Counted from the first letter of the stretch, positions 1 through 12,499 are shown. The stretch: DNA of 64,000 nt from Geotrypetes seraphini (GCF_902459505.1 NC_047085.1:345749836-345813835); one strand, 5' to 3'. Numbers and translations: made by a program. The notes: generated by a model not told the origin, from the letters alone.

Positions 1-1689
1 CCTACAATTCTTCAGTCAGATAATAGAAATTTAAGGACTAGATTGTTTTATTGTCTTGTGGAAATCTTGTCCCTCCATTTTTATCTTCTCTAGTCCAGGA
101 CATGCATTGCTTTCTGTCATCTCCCCTGATGGAGCTTGGGGCACTATAAAAATCCCACAGGCTTAGGTAGGGTGTTAGAAGAAAGGCCTCATGAGGTTCA
201 GCCATGGTATGCTTTTTGTGGCCAGCAGGCATTGCCCTTAGAGTGCACCCAACAATCCCACATGCAGATAAGGAAGCAAAGATGTTGACAACAGTATCTA
301 CTCCATTGGGAGATTTACAAAATGGTTATGTATTAAGTTTTAAAATTTTCTAGAGAATAAAAATCAGACATGAATTCCTAGAGCCCAGTTAATATCATAC
401 TCATATGGGTGTGTCATCCTTTGGAGTGAGTATATATGATTTATCCTGTGCAGCCATACAGAGAGTGGCTGTGTAAGAGCCACCTAGAGGAAGGTGGCAA
501 AAAAATGTGCGTAAATACTGGTATTCTAGCCATTTAGGTGCAATTGTGTCCACATATGCACCTAAATTATGGCTGTCCAGCTATTGTACAAAAATGTGCT
601 TACATTTGATTAGAGCATACTTTCAAATGGATACTCCCATAGGTGGAATGTGCACAGTGTGCGCATTTACCAATATAGATTATCAAATTTTGTAATCTAC
701 ATGCATTCTTTGGCATTCTAGGTGCTAGCATTCCCACCATCTTTGTAGCGCCTATTTGACCTTATAGGCAATTATTCCATAATGAAACTTAGGTGCCTGT
801 TTTCCTTTATAGACTAATAGATGTATTGGTGGTACCTACAAATAAGCACAGGTAAAGAATTGCTCTCACCTAGTCACATCTAGTCTCTATCTAACACATC
901 AATTCCCAAAAGCTAGGTCTGGATTTAGGAGTGGATCAAAGGAGCAATGGCATAAAATTCAGTGTGGCCATTCAGTTGGGGAAAAAAAAATCAAAAAGCA
1001 CTAACCCAAAATAAGAAGACAGCAAATAGCAATAACCATATAGCATTAAAGCTGTGAATAACTCCAAAGTTTGGATTTTGAAATCATATATTTGTTTGTG
1101 GGGTGCTTTTGTTATAACATTTACTTAGATACTGAAAGTGAGCATTTGGCCTGCCTTGCTGGAAAATACTATTTAGATGTTAAGTGTATAATTTTTGTGA
1201 AACAAATAAGTTATTTATTATATACTTGCTGTTTTTTAAATAAAAAGGACGGTGATTTTCAGTTTTCCATTATTGTATGCATGTGTATATATTTATATAC
1301 ATATACCCCAAATATGTATTGGGGTTGTTTTTTTAAGGGGGGGGTTAGCAAAAGTTGTGTGAAGTGTGTGTAATACCGATATGTGCTGTCATTTGTCATG
1401 GACATCATCCTACAAGAGTTTTAAAAACTGAATTAGCATAGAGTTTTAGACTTTTTGTAATTGTAAATGTATTTCTTTTTCTGCAGCACATATGTCACTG
1501 TAACTTGCAAACATATGGCTCTGTAGGATGATGCTTCTAAATAATGGTAATTTAATTTGTGGTTTGCTTTTTTATTTTTTGCTAAAATAAAAGTTTAAAT
1601 GTCTGTGTGACTGTTATTGGTTTATTGATTTTCATGTCTTTAGAAGAGAGAAGAGTGCTATTGTTTTATTGATATTTTCCCTACTCTAG
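1..1689. other. 3' flank of CLEC3B, no gene recognised
   Basis: AT-rich sequence with a few short open frames of no recognisable product. Around 470-840 there is decayed sequence with repeated TTAGGTGC-like words, similar in style to 8330-8600, probably an old MITE. Confidence 0.4.
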
Positions 1690-2115
1690 CTCTACTGATA
1701 ATTGTTCTGGCAATTGAAATCACCCGTTATTATACTGTTACCCAATTTGCCAGCTTTCCTAATACCTGAAAACATTTCTTTATCTGTCTGGTGTCCTGGG
1801 GGATGGTAGTATAACCTTACTTTGTATATTTCTTCTTTTCACACATATGGATTCCACACTGCTATCTATGTTGTGCAGAATGTTTATTTTGTTTGATTCA
1901 ATTCCCTGTTTAACATATAGCGCAACCCCCCTCCAATCTGATCTACTCTAACCTTGCGGTATAATTTGTATCTAGGTAACACAGTGTCCTATTGATTGTC
2001 CTCCTTCCACCAGGTCTCTGAGATGCCTATTATTTCTATACTCTAACTCTCTTATTTTATTTTTGACTTCTAGCATTTGTATAAAGACACTTCAAATTGT
2101 GTTTTTTCCTTTTAT
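1690..2115 (-). mobile_element. CR1 LINE relic, endonuclease N-terminus
   Basis: On the minus strand the segment reads IIGISETWWKEDNQ, then a stop, DTV, and further on YKLYRKVRVD and GGGLRYML. This is the start of the CR1 ORF2 endonuclease. It is decayed and lacks the rest of the element. Confidence 0.75.
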
Positions 2116-2784
2116 CTACAGCCTGCTGAGAAGATGACAGGGATAATTTGAGTCTCTTACACTGATAACGTGTTGGGGGGGCAGCTTTATTTTTTTAAAT
2201 GTAATTTAACACAAAATTAATCGATTTATATCTCAAAACCATTCTTCTTTTTCAAGGTTTAAGTTGCAAAACGTCCCTGCAAAGCAATGCTCATAAATTC
2301 CATTCACTCACCTGCAGAGGCAACTTCTGCTCTCATTATTCCCTCAGAGAGAAACTGACAGCAGCCATCATGAGCCAATGAAAGTGTGAAGTGCTTCATA
2401 TGAAGGTTCAGTGATTCACTGAGTCACATTTTCAGATTTTTAGAGGTAATTCTTTTGCATAATGGCTGTGCCATATGTACTCATACATATTTGCTTAAAA
2501 TCAAACTATACTGATTTAAGTTGTCATTTAAATTGCCGTTTCATGAATGATTCATTTTTCTCCTCTTATTAGGGAAATTTTATACTGAATCAGCATGATG
2601 TAGCTAGTCTATAGATCTCACCAAAATTCTATTTCAGTCTTCTTGTGCGATGTCCCCCCTTGAGTAGCTATACTGTTTATGTGATTAGGATAGAACCGTG
2701 TGAAATTAATTGGAGAGAATATGTGCAGAAAGGAGCATCTTTGGTAGCCCTAAATGTTCTGCCATTACTATTTATTTTTATAGC

Positions 2785-3475
2785 TCTAGCAGACATGAAC
2801 AGCGCTGAATATAGAGATGTAAGAGAGAGTCCCTGCTTGAGAGAGCTTATTATCTATTGAAGACACGGCATGCAGGACAAATAAGGGATTAGGGGATAAC
2901 ATTTATTATGGGAATGATTAAAACTACATAGATATTGAACATGTGCATAGCAAGTTAAAAGCAGCCTAAAAAAAGTGAGCTTTTAGCCTGGATTTGAACA
3001 GGGCCAAAGATGAGCATGATGTGTAGTCTGTTCTAGGCGTATTGGTGCAGCAAGATGGAAAGAACAGTGTCTGGAATTCAGTGGTGTAGTAAGCTGGGGG
3101 TGATCCACCCAACACTATGCTTGCACCTTCCCTTCCCCGCCCCCTGTACCTCTTTAAATCTTTACCAGCATGATCAAATTCTCCATCTTGATTGCGCCAG
3201 CCTGTCTTCCCTCTGAAATCACTTCTGGGTCACAGGGCCAGGAAGTGAGATCAGAGGGAAAGCCAACGCCAGTATGAGCAGCAGGCTGGAGAAACTGCTC
3301 ATGCTGGTAAAGATTTAAAGAAGTATGAGGGAAGGGAGGGCACGGGGGTGGAGTGGAGGGCGTAGGGGAGCACCACCGCCCTGGGCACCTCCTACCCTCG
3401 GTACACCAATGCTGGAATCGGTAGCGGAGAAGGGTATAGATAAGTGAAATACCTGATGAAAGGAGTCCTATTACC
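2785..3475 (-). mobile_element. L2-like LINE 3' end, split by a hAT insertion
   Basis: The stretch parallels 20905-21425: the same order of CCCTGCTTGAGAGAGCTTA, GAGCTTTTAGCCTGGATTTG and GTATAGATAAG words. In that better copy the minus strand encodes the C-terminus of a LINE reverse transcriptase. Here the match breaks at 3078 and resumes at 3412, around the hAT element. Confidence 0.7.
3079..3411. mobile_element. Non-autonomous hAT element (CAGTGGYGTA ends)
   Basis: The 333-bp insert has ends CAGTGGTGTA and TACACCAATG (imperfect inverted repeats). It is flanked by CTGGAATT (3071-3078) and CTGGAATC (3412-3419), an 8-bp duplication with one mismatch, as hAT makes. Removing it restores the L2-like element. 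Related termini are at 19015 and 49153. No coding capacity is visible. Confidence 0.8.
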
Positions 3476-5089
3476 ATCTAGTCTGCCTGTCCGTAGTAAC
3501 CATTATCTCTCTTTCTCTCCAAGAGATTCCACAATAGAAACATATAAACATGATGGATTGTGGAGTAGTCAATGGGAACTGCAGTATTCCTTTGGGTGGT
3601 AGGAAAGTGAGATTCCGGACAGCTAAGAAGGAGATGGAGAGGTAATGACAGCTGGAGCACCAGAGAGAAAAGAATTCAGGCTAGGAGACAGAGAAGAGAA
3701 TTGGGCCTAAATATCCTGGGGCCTAAAGATCACTATGCCTAAACAGTGAGCCTACAAGGTAGCACCTAAATGTTCTGCTCCCCTTGCACGTGTCACAATG
3801 GATCTGCTTTAGATACGCTGACTCCTGCATCACTGCTGCCCCAGAGGAGGAAGGGTGGAGAGAGGAAAGGAGAGATATTAAACACTGCAGAGGAGAGTGA
3901 GAAGAGGGAAGCTGCCGAAAACTTTGGGGGTAGAGGAGGAGAGGTGGGAAAGGGAAGACATGAACATGAGGGTAGAGGTGGAGCCTTTGAGTCACCTTCC
4001 TGGCAGGGGAGAACAGAGCTGAAGCTAGAAGAGAGAAATGTATGGTAGGGATAGAAGAAGAGAGAAAGAGAGGTTTTAGGATGTTACAGGAGAGTGGAGG
4101 GATAAAAACTAGAGAGGGAGCATTGGGGGTCAGCTATGAGAAATACAAAAGGGAGGCAGCACTGGGGTCTGAAAAGAATAGGGTTACTAGATTTAAAGAT
4201 GGACAAAGTCAGACGTATGGCCCAGCCTCATTCTGACTCCAACCCCACACCACACTGCCTCCAGCCCCTCCCCCAAGAAGCCGCAGCTCATTTTCCTGAC
4301 CTCTAGGCCGCATCTGGAGGGCTTCCAGCATGCGTGGATTTGTGTGACATCATCCAAGCATGCAGGTTGAAGGTCCTCCAGGTTTTGGAAAGTCCATCCA
4401 GGAACCCTGCCAGTCCTCTAAAAAGTGGATGTGTCTGGGTTTCCCTGGACATCTGGTAACCCTAGAAAAGGAGGAAGGAAAAAAGTAGTAATTGAGGGGA
4501 GATAAATTTTGCATCCTTTCACTTGTGTATTCTGATCTCCCTCCCCTTTGCTTTCCACCTCCATCCCCCCAATTAAATGGTCAAACTTTGTATGCCTACA
4601 GCTCTGTCATCCTGGGTAGGTTATCGTACAAGTTTCCAGTCTTGTAATGATCCATAGGGATACCAAACTTTGGGAAGTTATTTCTCAGACATCTGGCCTC
4701 TTAGAATCCTGTGTCCTTGCTAGAATGTAAGTTAGAAAATAAAAAAAATTAAAACAATGGTTTGAAGTATTTAGAGGTAAATGGTCTTTCTCAAATTTCT
4801 TCAAAATCAAGTATGCAGCATGGATATGAAGGTAGCAAATGAGAATGTATTTTAATAGCAGAAAACAATGAACACTGTGAGAAAAATAATCTCATTTTAA
4901 AAAAAGACCATGAACTACAAGTGTTTGCAAGCATTATATCTACTGTATATTGATTTAAATTTTGCATACATGTATGGCACAGTATGAGAGCCAAGACCTC
5001 ATATAGCTAACTACAAAGTTTACATACAAAGAGGGAAGATGCTAAGTTTAATGTGTATAAAATAGAGCTCTAACACATGCCTTAGAGAC
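3476..5089. other. Intergenic, no gene recognised
   Basis: Includes a purine-rich stretch at 3830-4160 that yields overlapping open frames of low complexity, and otherwise unremarkable sequence. I see no conserved exon. Confidence 0.4.
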
Positions 5090-5235
5090 AGATGTTTTTA
5101 GCACACAGTCGCACTGAATGGCCCGCGCTGCTCCCGATGCTCATAGGAACTCTATGACCATCGGGAGCCACACGGGCCAATCAGCATGGCTTACCACGCT
5201 ACAAATTGCTAGCGCGGTTTGATAGAAGAGGCCCA
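5090..5235. repeat. Degenerate palindromic MITE downstream of CLEC3B
   Basis: Near-palindrome around CATAGGAACTCTATGA with flanking TCCCGATG and CATCGGGAGC words, as in the interior of the MITE at 46935. The ends are worn. It lies about 190 bp past the CLEC3B stop and may fall in the 3' UTR. Confidence 0.55.
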
Positions 5236-5422
5236 GGGTTATGCAGCCATAGGCCATAATAATCCAGCATAGATCTTAACCACATTAATCCATCACAGTA
5301 AACCATAACCATTTTAATGCAACACAATTACAATGATTGTTGTTTGATATTTTATGTATATTTGTCTAAAAGTCCTGAAGGTAGATCTGGTCCGTCCTAG
5401 CAGCAGACAAGCACTGTGATGG

Positions 5423-5823
5423 TTACACTATTAGAAACTGACAGATGAAAGGCAATTGGTTTCTGCACTTCTCGTCAAACCACTTCCCATTGGCTACTCC
5501 TGATAAGGCCGCACAGTTCTCCTGCTTTCCACCATCGGGCTGGGTGGTGATTTCCATTTCCCAGTTTTTGAAGCTGATACTGCCGCCAGACATGTCCACC
5601 CAGGTGCCTTCGGTTGCCATGTCGTTGATGCCAATCCAGATCTCCTTCTCTGAGCCAAGATTCTTTCTCATGTACTCGTATAATGAGTCATTTTCGTCAC
5701 CATTTTCGGGGGTGCTGAGGATGCCTCCTTGAGACAAACAGTCATTGTTAGCTTCATGGTAAGTCTTTGCCTGGGAGGAGGGCAGGAAACACTTGTTGTG
5801 GACTTTGAAACCTTTCAAACAAA
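5423..5823 (-). CDS. CLEC3B: Tetranectin, coding exon 3 (C-type lectin domain)
   Basis: This last exon encodes residues 68-200 and the TAA stop, after an acceptor ending TTTTAATAG. It holds one C-type lectin-like domain. Six cysteines at 69, 79, 96, 171, 187 and 195 suit three disulphides (69-79, 96-195, 171-187). The WIGIND motif is at 130-135, and QPD at 162-164 is the calcium and kringle-4 site region of tetranectin. It ends NGKWFDEKCRNQLPFICQF. The total of 200 residues compares with 202 in human. The secreted trimer binds plasminogen kringle 4 and heparin in the known family. No lesion is seen. An open frame extends upstream of the acceptor but is intron. A 3' end is not certain; ATTAAA on the minus strand at 5047-5052 is one candidate signal. 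Confidence 0.96.
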
Positions 5824-6391
5824 CTATTAAAAGAGAAAGAAGAGTCCCCACATGAATTTGAATCTTGCCATATTCCCCTCAAAACGCAGTATCTTTCTCC
5901 TGCTTTTTCCCTTTCCCTCTAAACCTGCAGTGTTTTAATTGGCTGATTTATTAAAGCAGTGGTCCAGTGCAAAAATTGTTTCTTTTGCTCATTGAAGATG
6001 CTGAGAGATTTTGACAGCTAAATTCTAGACCAATTTTCTTTTCCACAGAAGCAAACAATTGATAAATCATACCCTCATATGGTATGCACACTCTGCATGA
6101 GTGTGTGCTTCCAGTTGGGAAACTACCATCGATTTACCCTGGGTAAGTCATTTAACCTTGCATTGCCCCAAATACAAATAATTACTAAGCTGTGGAGACA
6201 TTAGCACCTGCTTAATGCCAGTTAAAAAGGCATTACCATATTCATTATCTTCTTTCACAGTTTCCAAACATTATCTCATAAATTTTTAGACATGGACTGA
6301 AAAACAGGATACACTCAAGGAGAAACAATATCTTGATAACCTTCAACTCTCCAGTCATGAAACAAAAAGGTGAAGGTACACAAATACTTAT

Positions 6392-7468
6392 AGGAACATA
6401 ATCCAAAGGGACGTCTAAGTCCGTTTAAGTCCATCTCGCAAGTCGTCCAAAATAAAAAACAGCCTAAGACACATTTTCGAAAGATACGTCCAAACTTTTT
6501 TTTGTTTCGAAAATCGTCTAGTCATATGTCCTGCCGATCTGATCGTCCAAGCCACTAAATCTTCTATCTTTATACCACATTTCCGTCCAAGTCCAAAACG
6601 CCTAGAACAAGCCCTGTTGGATGTGGGAGGGGTCTGCAAAGTGATGGACAGCACACCCAGACATGCCACCTAAATAGTGGGGTACCTTATAGGGCACTGC
6701 TGTGAACTTCACAAAAAGGGTGCCATGTCTTCTCCTCCCTACAGCTCCCTTCTAGGTCATGGTGAGCCCCCCAAACCACCACCAGAATCCTCTAGACCCA
6801 CTTATCTACCACCCCAATAGCCCTTATGGCTGCAGGAGCCACTTCTATGCCAGTACAAAAGGGTGTATAGGGGAGTGCACATGTTTAAGTATCAATGCAG
6901 TGATTACAGGACTTATGGGCATGGGTCCTCCCCTCTATGGGTCCCTAACCCACCCCCAAGATGACTTAAGCTGCCTCTGGGCTGGACGACTAAGCTTTCC
7001 TATGCCAGGTGGCCAGGTGATGATGGTCTGGAGGCTGAATTTTAAAGTTATGATTAAAATGTTTATGGGGGTGGTAATCACTGGGGTAGTGTGTGGGGGT
7101 CTGTTTTATGTGTTTGCAGTGCTTATCTGGTGACTTTAGGTGGGTTTTTGTGACTTAGATCATGCTTTACATGGTCTAAGTCACAACGTTCAAGTTCTGT
7201 CTAGGGTCTGTTGTAAAACTTTCGGTTATAAATGCTGTACGACTAAGTCTAAGCCGGCCCATGTCCCGCCCAACTCCGCCCTCGACACGCCTCCCAAAAT
7301 GCCCCATTTAGCTTTGGACGTTGAGCGGCACTATGAAGGCCTAGGTCGTTTAGAAATACATCCAAAACCCATTTTTATCATCGGCACTTGGACGTTTTTG
7401 AGAAATGTTCGTCCAAGTGCTGACTTAGGCCGGTTTTTGGACGTTTTTCTCTTTCAATTATGAGCCCC
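6392..7468. mobile_element. Non-autonomous DNA transposon, ~1.1 kb
   Basis: The right end AAACGTTTTT...TATGAGCCCC, read in reverse, resembles the left end ACATAATCCAAAGGGACGTC. The internal motif GACTAAGTCTAAGCCGGCCC recurs in the element at 11027-11828. The interior shows no transposase; open frames are short and unrelated to known proteins. It lies in CLEC3B intron 2. Confidence 0.65.
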
Positions 7469-7639
7469 TTATTGTTCAATTCCACAGCATATTCATAACA
7501 GTGCAATCCAAGTGATCTTAGTTTCACCCAGAACTAAATCAGGAGAATGCCATCCTCTTATCCTAGGTAGTCCCTGTTCCATAGAGCTTACATTCTCTTA
7601 TACGTGTCTCTATATAATGCAGCATACATCTAGTAGTGC

Positions 7640-8330
7640 TTTGGAAATTAGAGTATTAATGTCTTGCCAGGATGTAAAAACAGAAAATGAAATGGTAATA
7701 CAGATGAGAAAAGTTAACAAAATTGTCAACTCGATAACAACGGGAGATTTCAATTACCCTTGTATTGATTGGGTAAATGTTTCATCAGGATGTGCTAGGG
7801 AGGAAAAGGTTTTTAGATACTAGAAATGACAGTTTCATGAAGCAGCTAATCCTGGAATCAATGAAGGAGGGTGGACTACATTAAATTTAGCTCTCATCAG
7901 TGTGCAGGCCTGGTGGAAGAAGCCATGAAAATTCAATTCAATTTGGTATAATCATTGAGGGAGGGACTGTATGCATGGCCAATTAACTCTTTTTAAAAAA
8001 AAGACCAAGATAAAATAAAGAAATTAAGAAGAAACTAGAAGGAGCAGTAACAAAGGTTAAAGTTGCCTGTTCAAAAATACCATCTTGGAAGCCTAAGCCA
8101 AAAAAGGGTCAGGGGAAGACCAAGCAGATGCCAGCTTTGTTAAACAGCCAGAGGACATTCTATCTAAAATAACAAACATATCCAAAGGAAGAAAACTGGA
8201 AATGGTACAAGTGCTGGCAAGCTAGATGCAAAGTGTTAATAAGGTAGGCTAAAAGAGAACTTGAAAAGAACAAGCCAAGAGGCAAAATTTCAAACTAAGA
8301 ACTTATTGAAGCACACTAAGAGGGTAATTT
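7640..8330 (+). mobile_element. CR1 LINE relic, endonuclease and linker region
   Basis: The plus strand encodes TGDFNYPCIDWVNVSSG, the conserved GDFNYP-IDW block of the CR1 endonuclease. It is followed by lysine-rich linker sequence typical of the region before the reverse transcriptase. It is truncated at both ends. Confidence 0.75.
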
Positions 8331-8759
8331 TGTAAAAGCCACCTAGAATTTGGTGTCCAGAAGGTGCACAGTATGAGATGTAAGCACTTTTATTCATTTA
8401 TATAAAAGTAGTATAACCAGGTACTAATGCCTCTACATTTAGGTGTGATCGATTATCCCAGCCATACAGCTGGTTTGAGTATGAGTGTGTAAATGCCACA
8501 GGACTGCTCATAACTTATACTAATAATCCCTTGATTGCATTATTACTATCAAGTGGATGCTGCCATCAGCATATTAGTTTGACGTACTAGTGGCTTTTGT
8601 GAAACGCGTTGATGTTTTGATGTGATTATGATTGCCCGTGACAAAGCCCTTTGCTGGGGTGAAACATGGGCTCTATGTTGGGCATTCTTTTTACTGTATG
8701 AGATCTCTTGTGCTGAATAAACGTCTTACTACAATATGACGCGTGACCCGCTGTTTTGT
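8331..8759. other. Unclassified repeat-like sequence in CLEC3B intron 2
   Basis: Decayed sequence with TAGGTG words to about 8600. Then a block with GAAACATGGGCTC and GCTGAATAAACGTC at 8630-8750 looks like the 3' end of some retroelement. No family can be named with confidence. Confidence 0.35.
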
Positions 8760-8845
8760 GCCCACTTAATTTATTTATTTGGTTCGTTTTATATCCCATC
8801 CTCCCCAACGAGCTCAGAATGGGTCACAAGGTACTTAAGGGCATA
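8760..8845 (-). repeat. SINE or LINE 3' tail fragment
   Basis: It shares the TATATCCCATCCTCCCCAAC and GAGCTCAGAATGGGTCAC layout with the tail of the SINE at 41763-41985 (CCGTTCTCCCAGGAGAGCTC). Only the tail remains. Confidence 0.5.
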
Positions 8846-9054
8846 TTTACTGATACGCTTCTCCCTCGGTATTCGCGGGGGTTAGGTGCAGAGCCGGGCC
8901 GCGAAGTGTGAAAAATCACGAATAACTTCTCGGCCGGCTCTGACCCAGCCCCGCCTCCCTCCTGCGTCCCCGGAACCTTACCTGGTGATCTAGCGGTGAA
9001 GCTATGCTCCTGCCCTGTGCAGAGCCATCATCGGAATGGCTGCCGTGAGTTCCC

Positions 9055-9470
9055 GTTGTAGTCATAAGTACCTGGCAAGATCTCAACAAGTAAAACATAT
9101 TTTATACAGCTTATTCTAGGAATAAGCAGTAGATTTCCTCACACCCATCTTAATAATGGCTTATGGACATCTCTTTTAGGAAGTTATCCAAACTTTTTAA
9201 AAATCCTGCTAAGCTAACTGCTTTCACCATCTTCTCTGGCAACGAATTCCAGAGTTGAATTACATGTTGAGTGAAGAAGTAGTTTCTCTGGTTTGTTTTA
9301 AATCTACTACTTAGTAACTTCATCATATGATCCCTAGTCCTAGTATTTTTGGAAAGAGTAAACAAGTGATTCACATCTACCCTTTCCATTCACTCCATAT
9401 TTATAGACCTTTATCATATTCTCCAAGCTGAAGAGCCCTAGCTACTTTAGCCTTTCCTCACAGGGAGGGG
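9055..9470 (-). mobile_element. CR1 LINE 3' end
   Basis: The minus strand encodes FTLSKNTRTRDHMMKL, then NYFFTQHVIQLWNSLPEKMV and GFLKSLDNFLKE. This is the hallmark C-terminus of CR1 ORF2, followed by 3' UTR sequence with ACTTGCCAGG-like words. Confidence 0.85.
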
Positions 9471-10031
9471 TGATGCTAGCAACTTGGGGGGGAGGGGCAT
9501 GGGGTGGTAAAGTCTTGAGCCCCATTCATAGTTTAAGATTTGCCTAGGGTGTACAATACACTTGAGAGGCCCTGCTCTTGTTACTATTTTTGGAGTGCAT
9601 TTATTAAAGTAGAAAGTTATCTATGCAGGATCATCAACTCTGGAAAAGCTTAGAAAGTGTTTTGCGCGTTCCATTCTTCCTAAATAGAGGCATTAACTTC
9701 CTGTGGGGCGTTGTATTTACAAAGAAATTACAACTTTAGGATCTGGCAAACTAAACTGTATTAACACCAAATAATACATATGTCATTTGGAGGTGGGAAC
9801 TTTTAAAAACATGCTATACACCTGTACTAATGTGGGTCAATTTTTGAGCTTTGTAATGAAGAAAACTAGAAGTACATCACTACTGATCTATCTAGTCATG
9901 TATTCAGGAGAAGATGACAGTTTGCACGGAGAGATCCATTTATGTAACAATTAGTATAAAAATGGATTAACACTGCCCTCTTGAGCCTAGCTAAGTACTT
10001 GCAGGCTTCTGCAACATGGGTACTACAGTAT
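9471..10031. other. Intron sequence, nothing recognised
   Basis: No exon and no clear repeat ends were seen in this part of CLEC3B intron 2. Confidence 0.35.
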
Positions 10032-10296
10032 TAGAGAATGACACAGGAACAAATTTTTTCCTGTCCTTGCAGGAACACAGTTTCCCCGTCCCCTCCCAGC
10101 AAGTTTTGTCCCTGTCCCATTCCTGTAAGCTCTGCCATAACCGCACAAGCCTCAAACACTTATGCTTTTAAAGTGGCTTGTGCAGATGAGGATAGAGCTT
10201 GCAGGAATGGGGCAGGGACAGGAAAAGAACTTGACAGGATGGGAAAATGAGTCTCTGCAGGGACAGGGAAAAATTTGTCCCCCATGTCATTCTCTA
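10032..10296. mobile_element. hAT MITE, TAGAGAATGACA family, copy 1
   Basis: A 265-bp near-palindrome with ends TAGAGAATGACA and TGTCATTCTCTA. Flanking 8-mers are TACAGTAT and TACTGTAT (7 of 8). A second copy with its own 8-bp duplication is at 16434-16708. Confidence 0.85.
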
Positions 10297-11026
10297 TACT
10301 GTATTACCTAGCCTAGATGGTGAGGATATGCTCCCCAAAGTCTGTTTAGGTCAGTACATATATATGGCATTTTCAGAGTACGTACATTAGTTGACCTTCT
10401 TTCATTGCCCCACAGCTACAAAGATTATGAAATAATCACCTTGATTATTATGGAATACCAACTACAGAACAATGGGAATTAAACAGGGCTAGAAGCCAAA
10501 AGCCAATAATACATCAGAAAGTATCATTCAGACTCACAGAGGAGACTCTCCAGGTTTGAAGAAACCACTTTATGACCCTTAGATCTCAGGCTGGCAGGGG
10601 TGACAGTCTTAGGTCAAAGCCGGGGAAGTGTGTTATGCACAGTACTTTCACAGATCTTACTATCCAATCGTGACTAAGCCTGAGGCAAGTGCATGTTCTG
10701 GAGTGGAGGGAAGGAAGGGGCTCACACACAACATCTGAAGCTGTAGAATTGGCTCTTCTGGATGAAAAGACATAGGGCATTTTTCTGAAGAATGTACGTG
10801 GATCTGTGATGCTCTCCAAGGCACATAACAGAATGGCTTTGTGCCAGGAACGAAATGTTAAGTAGATAAATGAAACAGCAGACAGAGGAAGTAAATAAAA
10901 CATTTCTGGTTTGTTTGCTTTTGAAAAATTTGTTGTTTTTTTTTATAATCATTAACTTTTTTTGTTTCATATATTTATGTAAATAATAAATTTTCAACCT
11001 CTATTGGAAATGTATAACATGTGGAA
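10297..11026. other. Intron sequence, nothing recognised
   Basis: Part of CLEC3B intron 2 without a recognisable exon or repeat terminus. Confidence 0.35.
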
Positions 11027-11828
11027 GGGCATAATTTAAAAACCGTCTTAAGTCCCCTTTTGGCCTAAGGCCCTAGGTGCACAAAGTAGGCAGCAGAGAT
11101 TTAAAAAAAAAAGTCCAAAATGTGTTTTTTATGAGAATGGCCTACGTGTACATTCAGGAGTTTAATCGCCCAGACTGGCACTACATCTACCTTTAAGCCC
11201 TATTCTTGAAAAAAAAAAATTGCCCAAGTCTGAAACGCCCAAAACAAGACCTTTTAGGCATGGGAAAAACCAATCCTTCACCTAAAAGCGCAATTCTCTA
11301 ACCAGCATCAGTCATAAGCACCGGTTAGAGAATTGTGAAACTGTTCCCCATCCCCCTGCCTGACACTTGCCTCACACCCCCTCCCCTGCAACAATCACGA
11401 CAGGAGAAATGTCCAATCTCTCCTGCTAACACCTGCTGCGAACCCCCCCTCCAATGATTGGCGGCAGGAGGGATGCCCAGTCCCTCCTGCAGATCCCCCC
11501 TCCCCGAAAGTTCACCAGCAGGAGGAATGCCACACCAGGACCAGATGTATAAGTTCAGGCAACCTGTCAAACTTTTCGATTATGGCTGCCGGACGACTAA
11601 GTGTAGGTCGGCCCATGTCCCGTCCATCTCCCACCTTACCCACTCCTCCAAAAATGCTCCTTTTCACTCTGGGCACACAGAGGCAGGGAAAAGGCCTAAG
11701 CTGGTTTTAGATCCGTCTAAAACCCTGTTCGATTATCAGTATTTGGATGACCTATCTTTTTGATCGTCCAAGTGCCAATTTAGGAGGGGTTTTAGATTTT
11801 TTTCTTTCTTTTTTTTATTATGAGCCCC
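11027..11828. mobile_element. Non-autonomous DNA transposon related to 6392-7468
   Basis: The left end is GGGCATAATTTAAAAACCG and the right end TTTATTATGAGCCCC. It shares GGACGACTAAG, GGCCCATGTCCCG and GTCCAAGTGCC with the other copy. The centre (11280-11560) is replaced by a GC-rich palindromic segment with repeated GGCAGGAGGGATG-type words. Confidence 0.65.
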
Positions 11829-11901
11829 ATGGTATTTGATTATATGCACATTAAATTGCTTTTGTACACACTGAAATTTTTAAGGCACCTACACAGACTG
11901 A

Positions 11902-12075
11902 GGGCTCCTTTTACGAAGGTGCGTTAAGCATTTTAGCGCACGCACCGGATTAGTGCGCGCTAGCCAAAAATCTACCGCCTGCTCAAAAGGAGGCGGTAGC
12001 GACTAGCGCGCAGGGCAATTTAGCATGTGCTATTCCGTTTGTTAAGGCGCTAACGCGCCTTTGTAAAAGGAGCCC
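11902..12075. mobile_element. Palindromic MITE, GGGCTCCTTTTAC family, 3-bp duplication
   Basis: Ends GGGCTCCTTTTACGAAGGTG and the complement CTTTGTAAAAGGAGCCC. It is flanked by TGA on both sides. The interior is palindromic around CCGCCTGCTCAAAAGG. It lies close to CLEC3B exon 2. Confidence 0.85.
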
Positions 12076-12241
12076 TGAATGTTTGCTAAAATTAAAAAAA
12101 GCATGTACCTCCTGTATGAGGCTTAGCTCACTGCTAAAATGAAGGATATATAGATATAGAGTACGTATGTTTCCAGTACTGGCAATGATGGATGGTCAAT
12201 TTTGTGAAATGGCTGATGAAGGATTAGTAAGAATAACTTAC

Positions 12242-12340
12242 TTGTCTGCAACGCCTGTTGTTCCTTCAATAAGTTCACCTCATGTGCAAGGTCATTGATT
12301 TGCTTCTTTAGCTCATCAATGGTTTGCATGGTTACGACAT
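12242..12340 (-). CDS. CLEC3B: Tetranectin, coding exon 2 (trimerising coiled coil)
   Basis: This 99-bp exon is bounded by TTCAACAG before it and GTAAGT after it, phase 1 at both ends. It encodes residues 35-67: DVVTMQTIDELKKQINDL, then AHEVNLLKEQQALQT. That is the heptad-repeat helix that forms the tetranectin trimer; the LKEQQALQT end matches the mammalian protein as I remember it. The intron to exon 3 is 6.4 kb. A 174-bp palindromic MITE (11902-12075) lies only 166 bp inside that intron. Confidence 0.95.
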
Positions 12341-12499
12341 CTGTTGAAGAAAACAAGTTGTAAAATTGCAAATAAAAATAGAGGACATTTGTAAGATCAC
12401 ATCACCATAGATTAACTAATAAGGCATAGGGAAGAGAAGGAGATTCCTAAATCTATAAAGGTCTCACAGATGCCTTTTATTTATTTATTTTTTAATTTC

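Noticed and set aside
3770-4236. Two plus-strand Glu/Arg/Gly-rich frames
   Set aside because: Purine-rich composition and no recognisable domain.
5445-5732. Plus-strand 95-codon frame
   Set aside because: It is the antisense shadow of CLEC3B exon 3.
5824-5851. Upstream extension of the tetranectin lectin frame starting MGTLLSLLIV
   Set aside because: It looks like a short leader but lies before a good acceptor (TTTTAATAG), and the phase fits exon 2, so it is intron.
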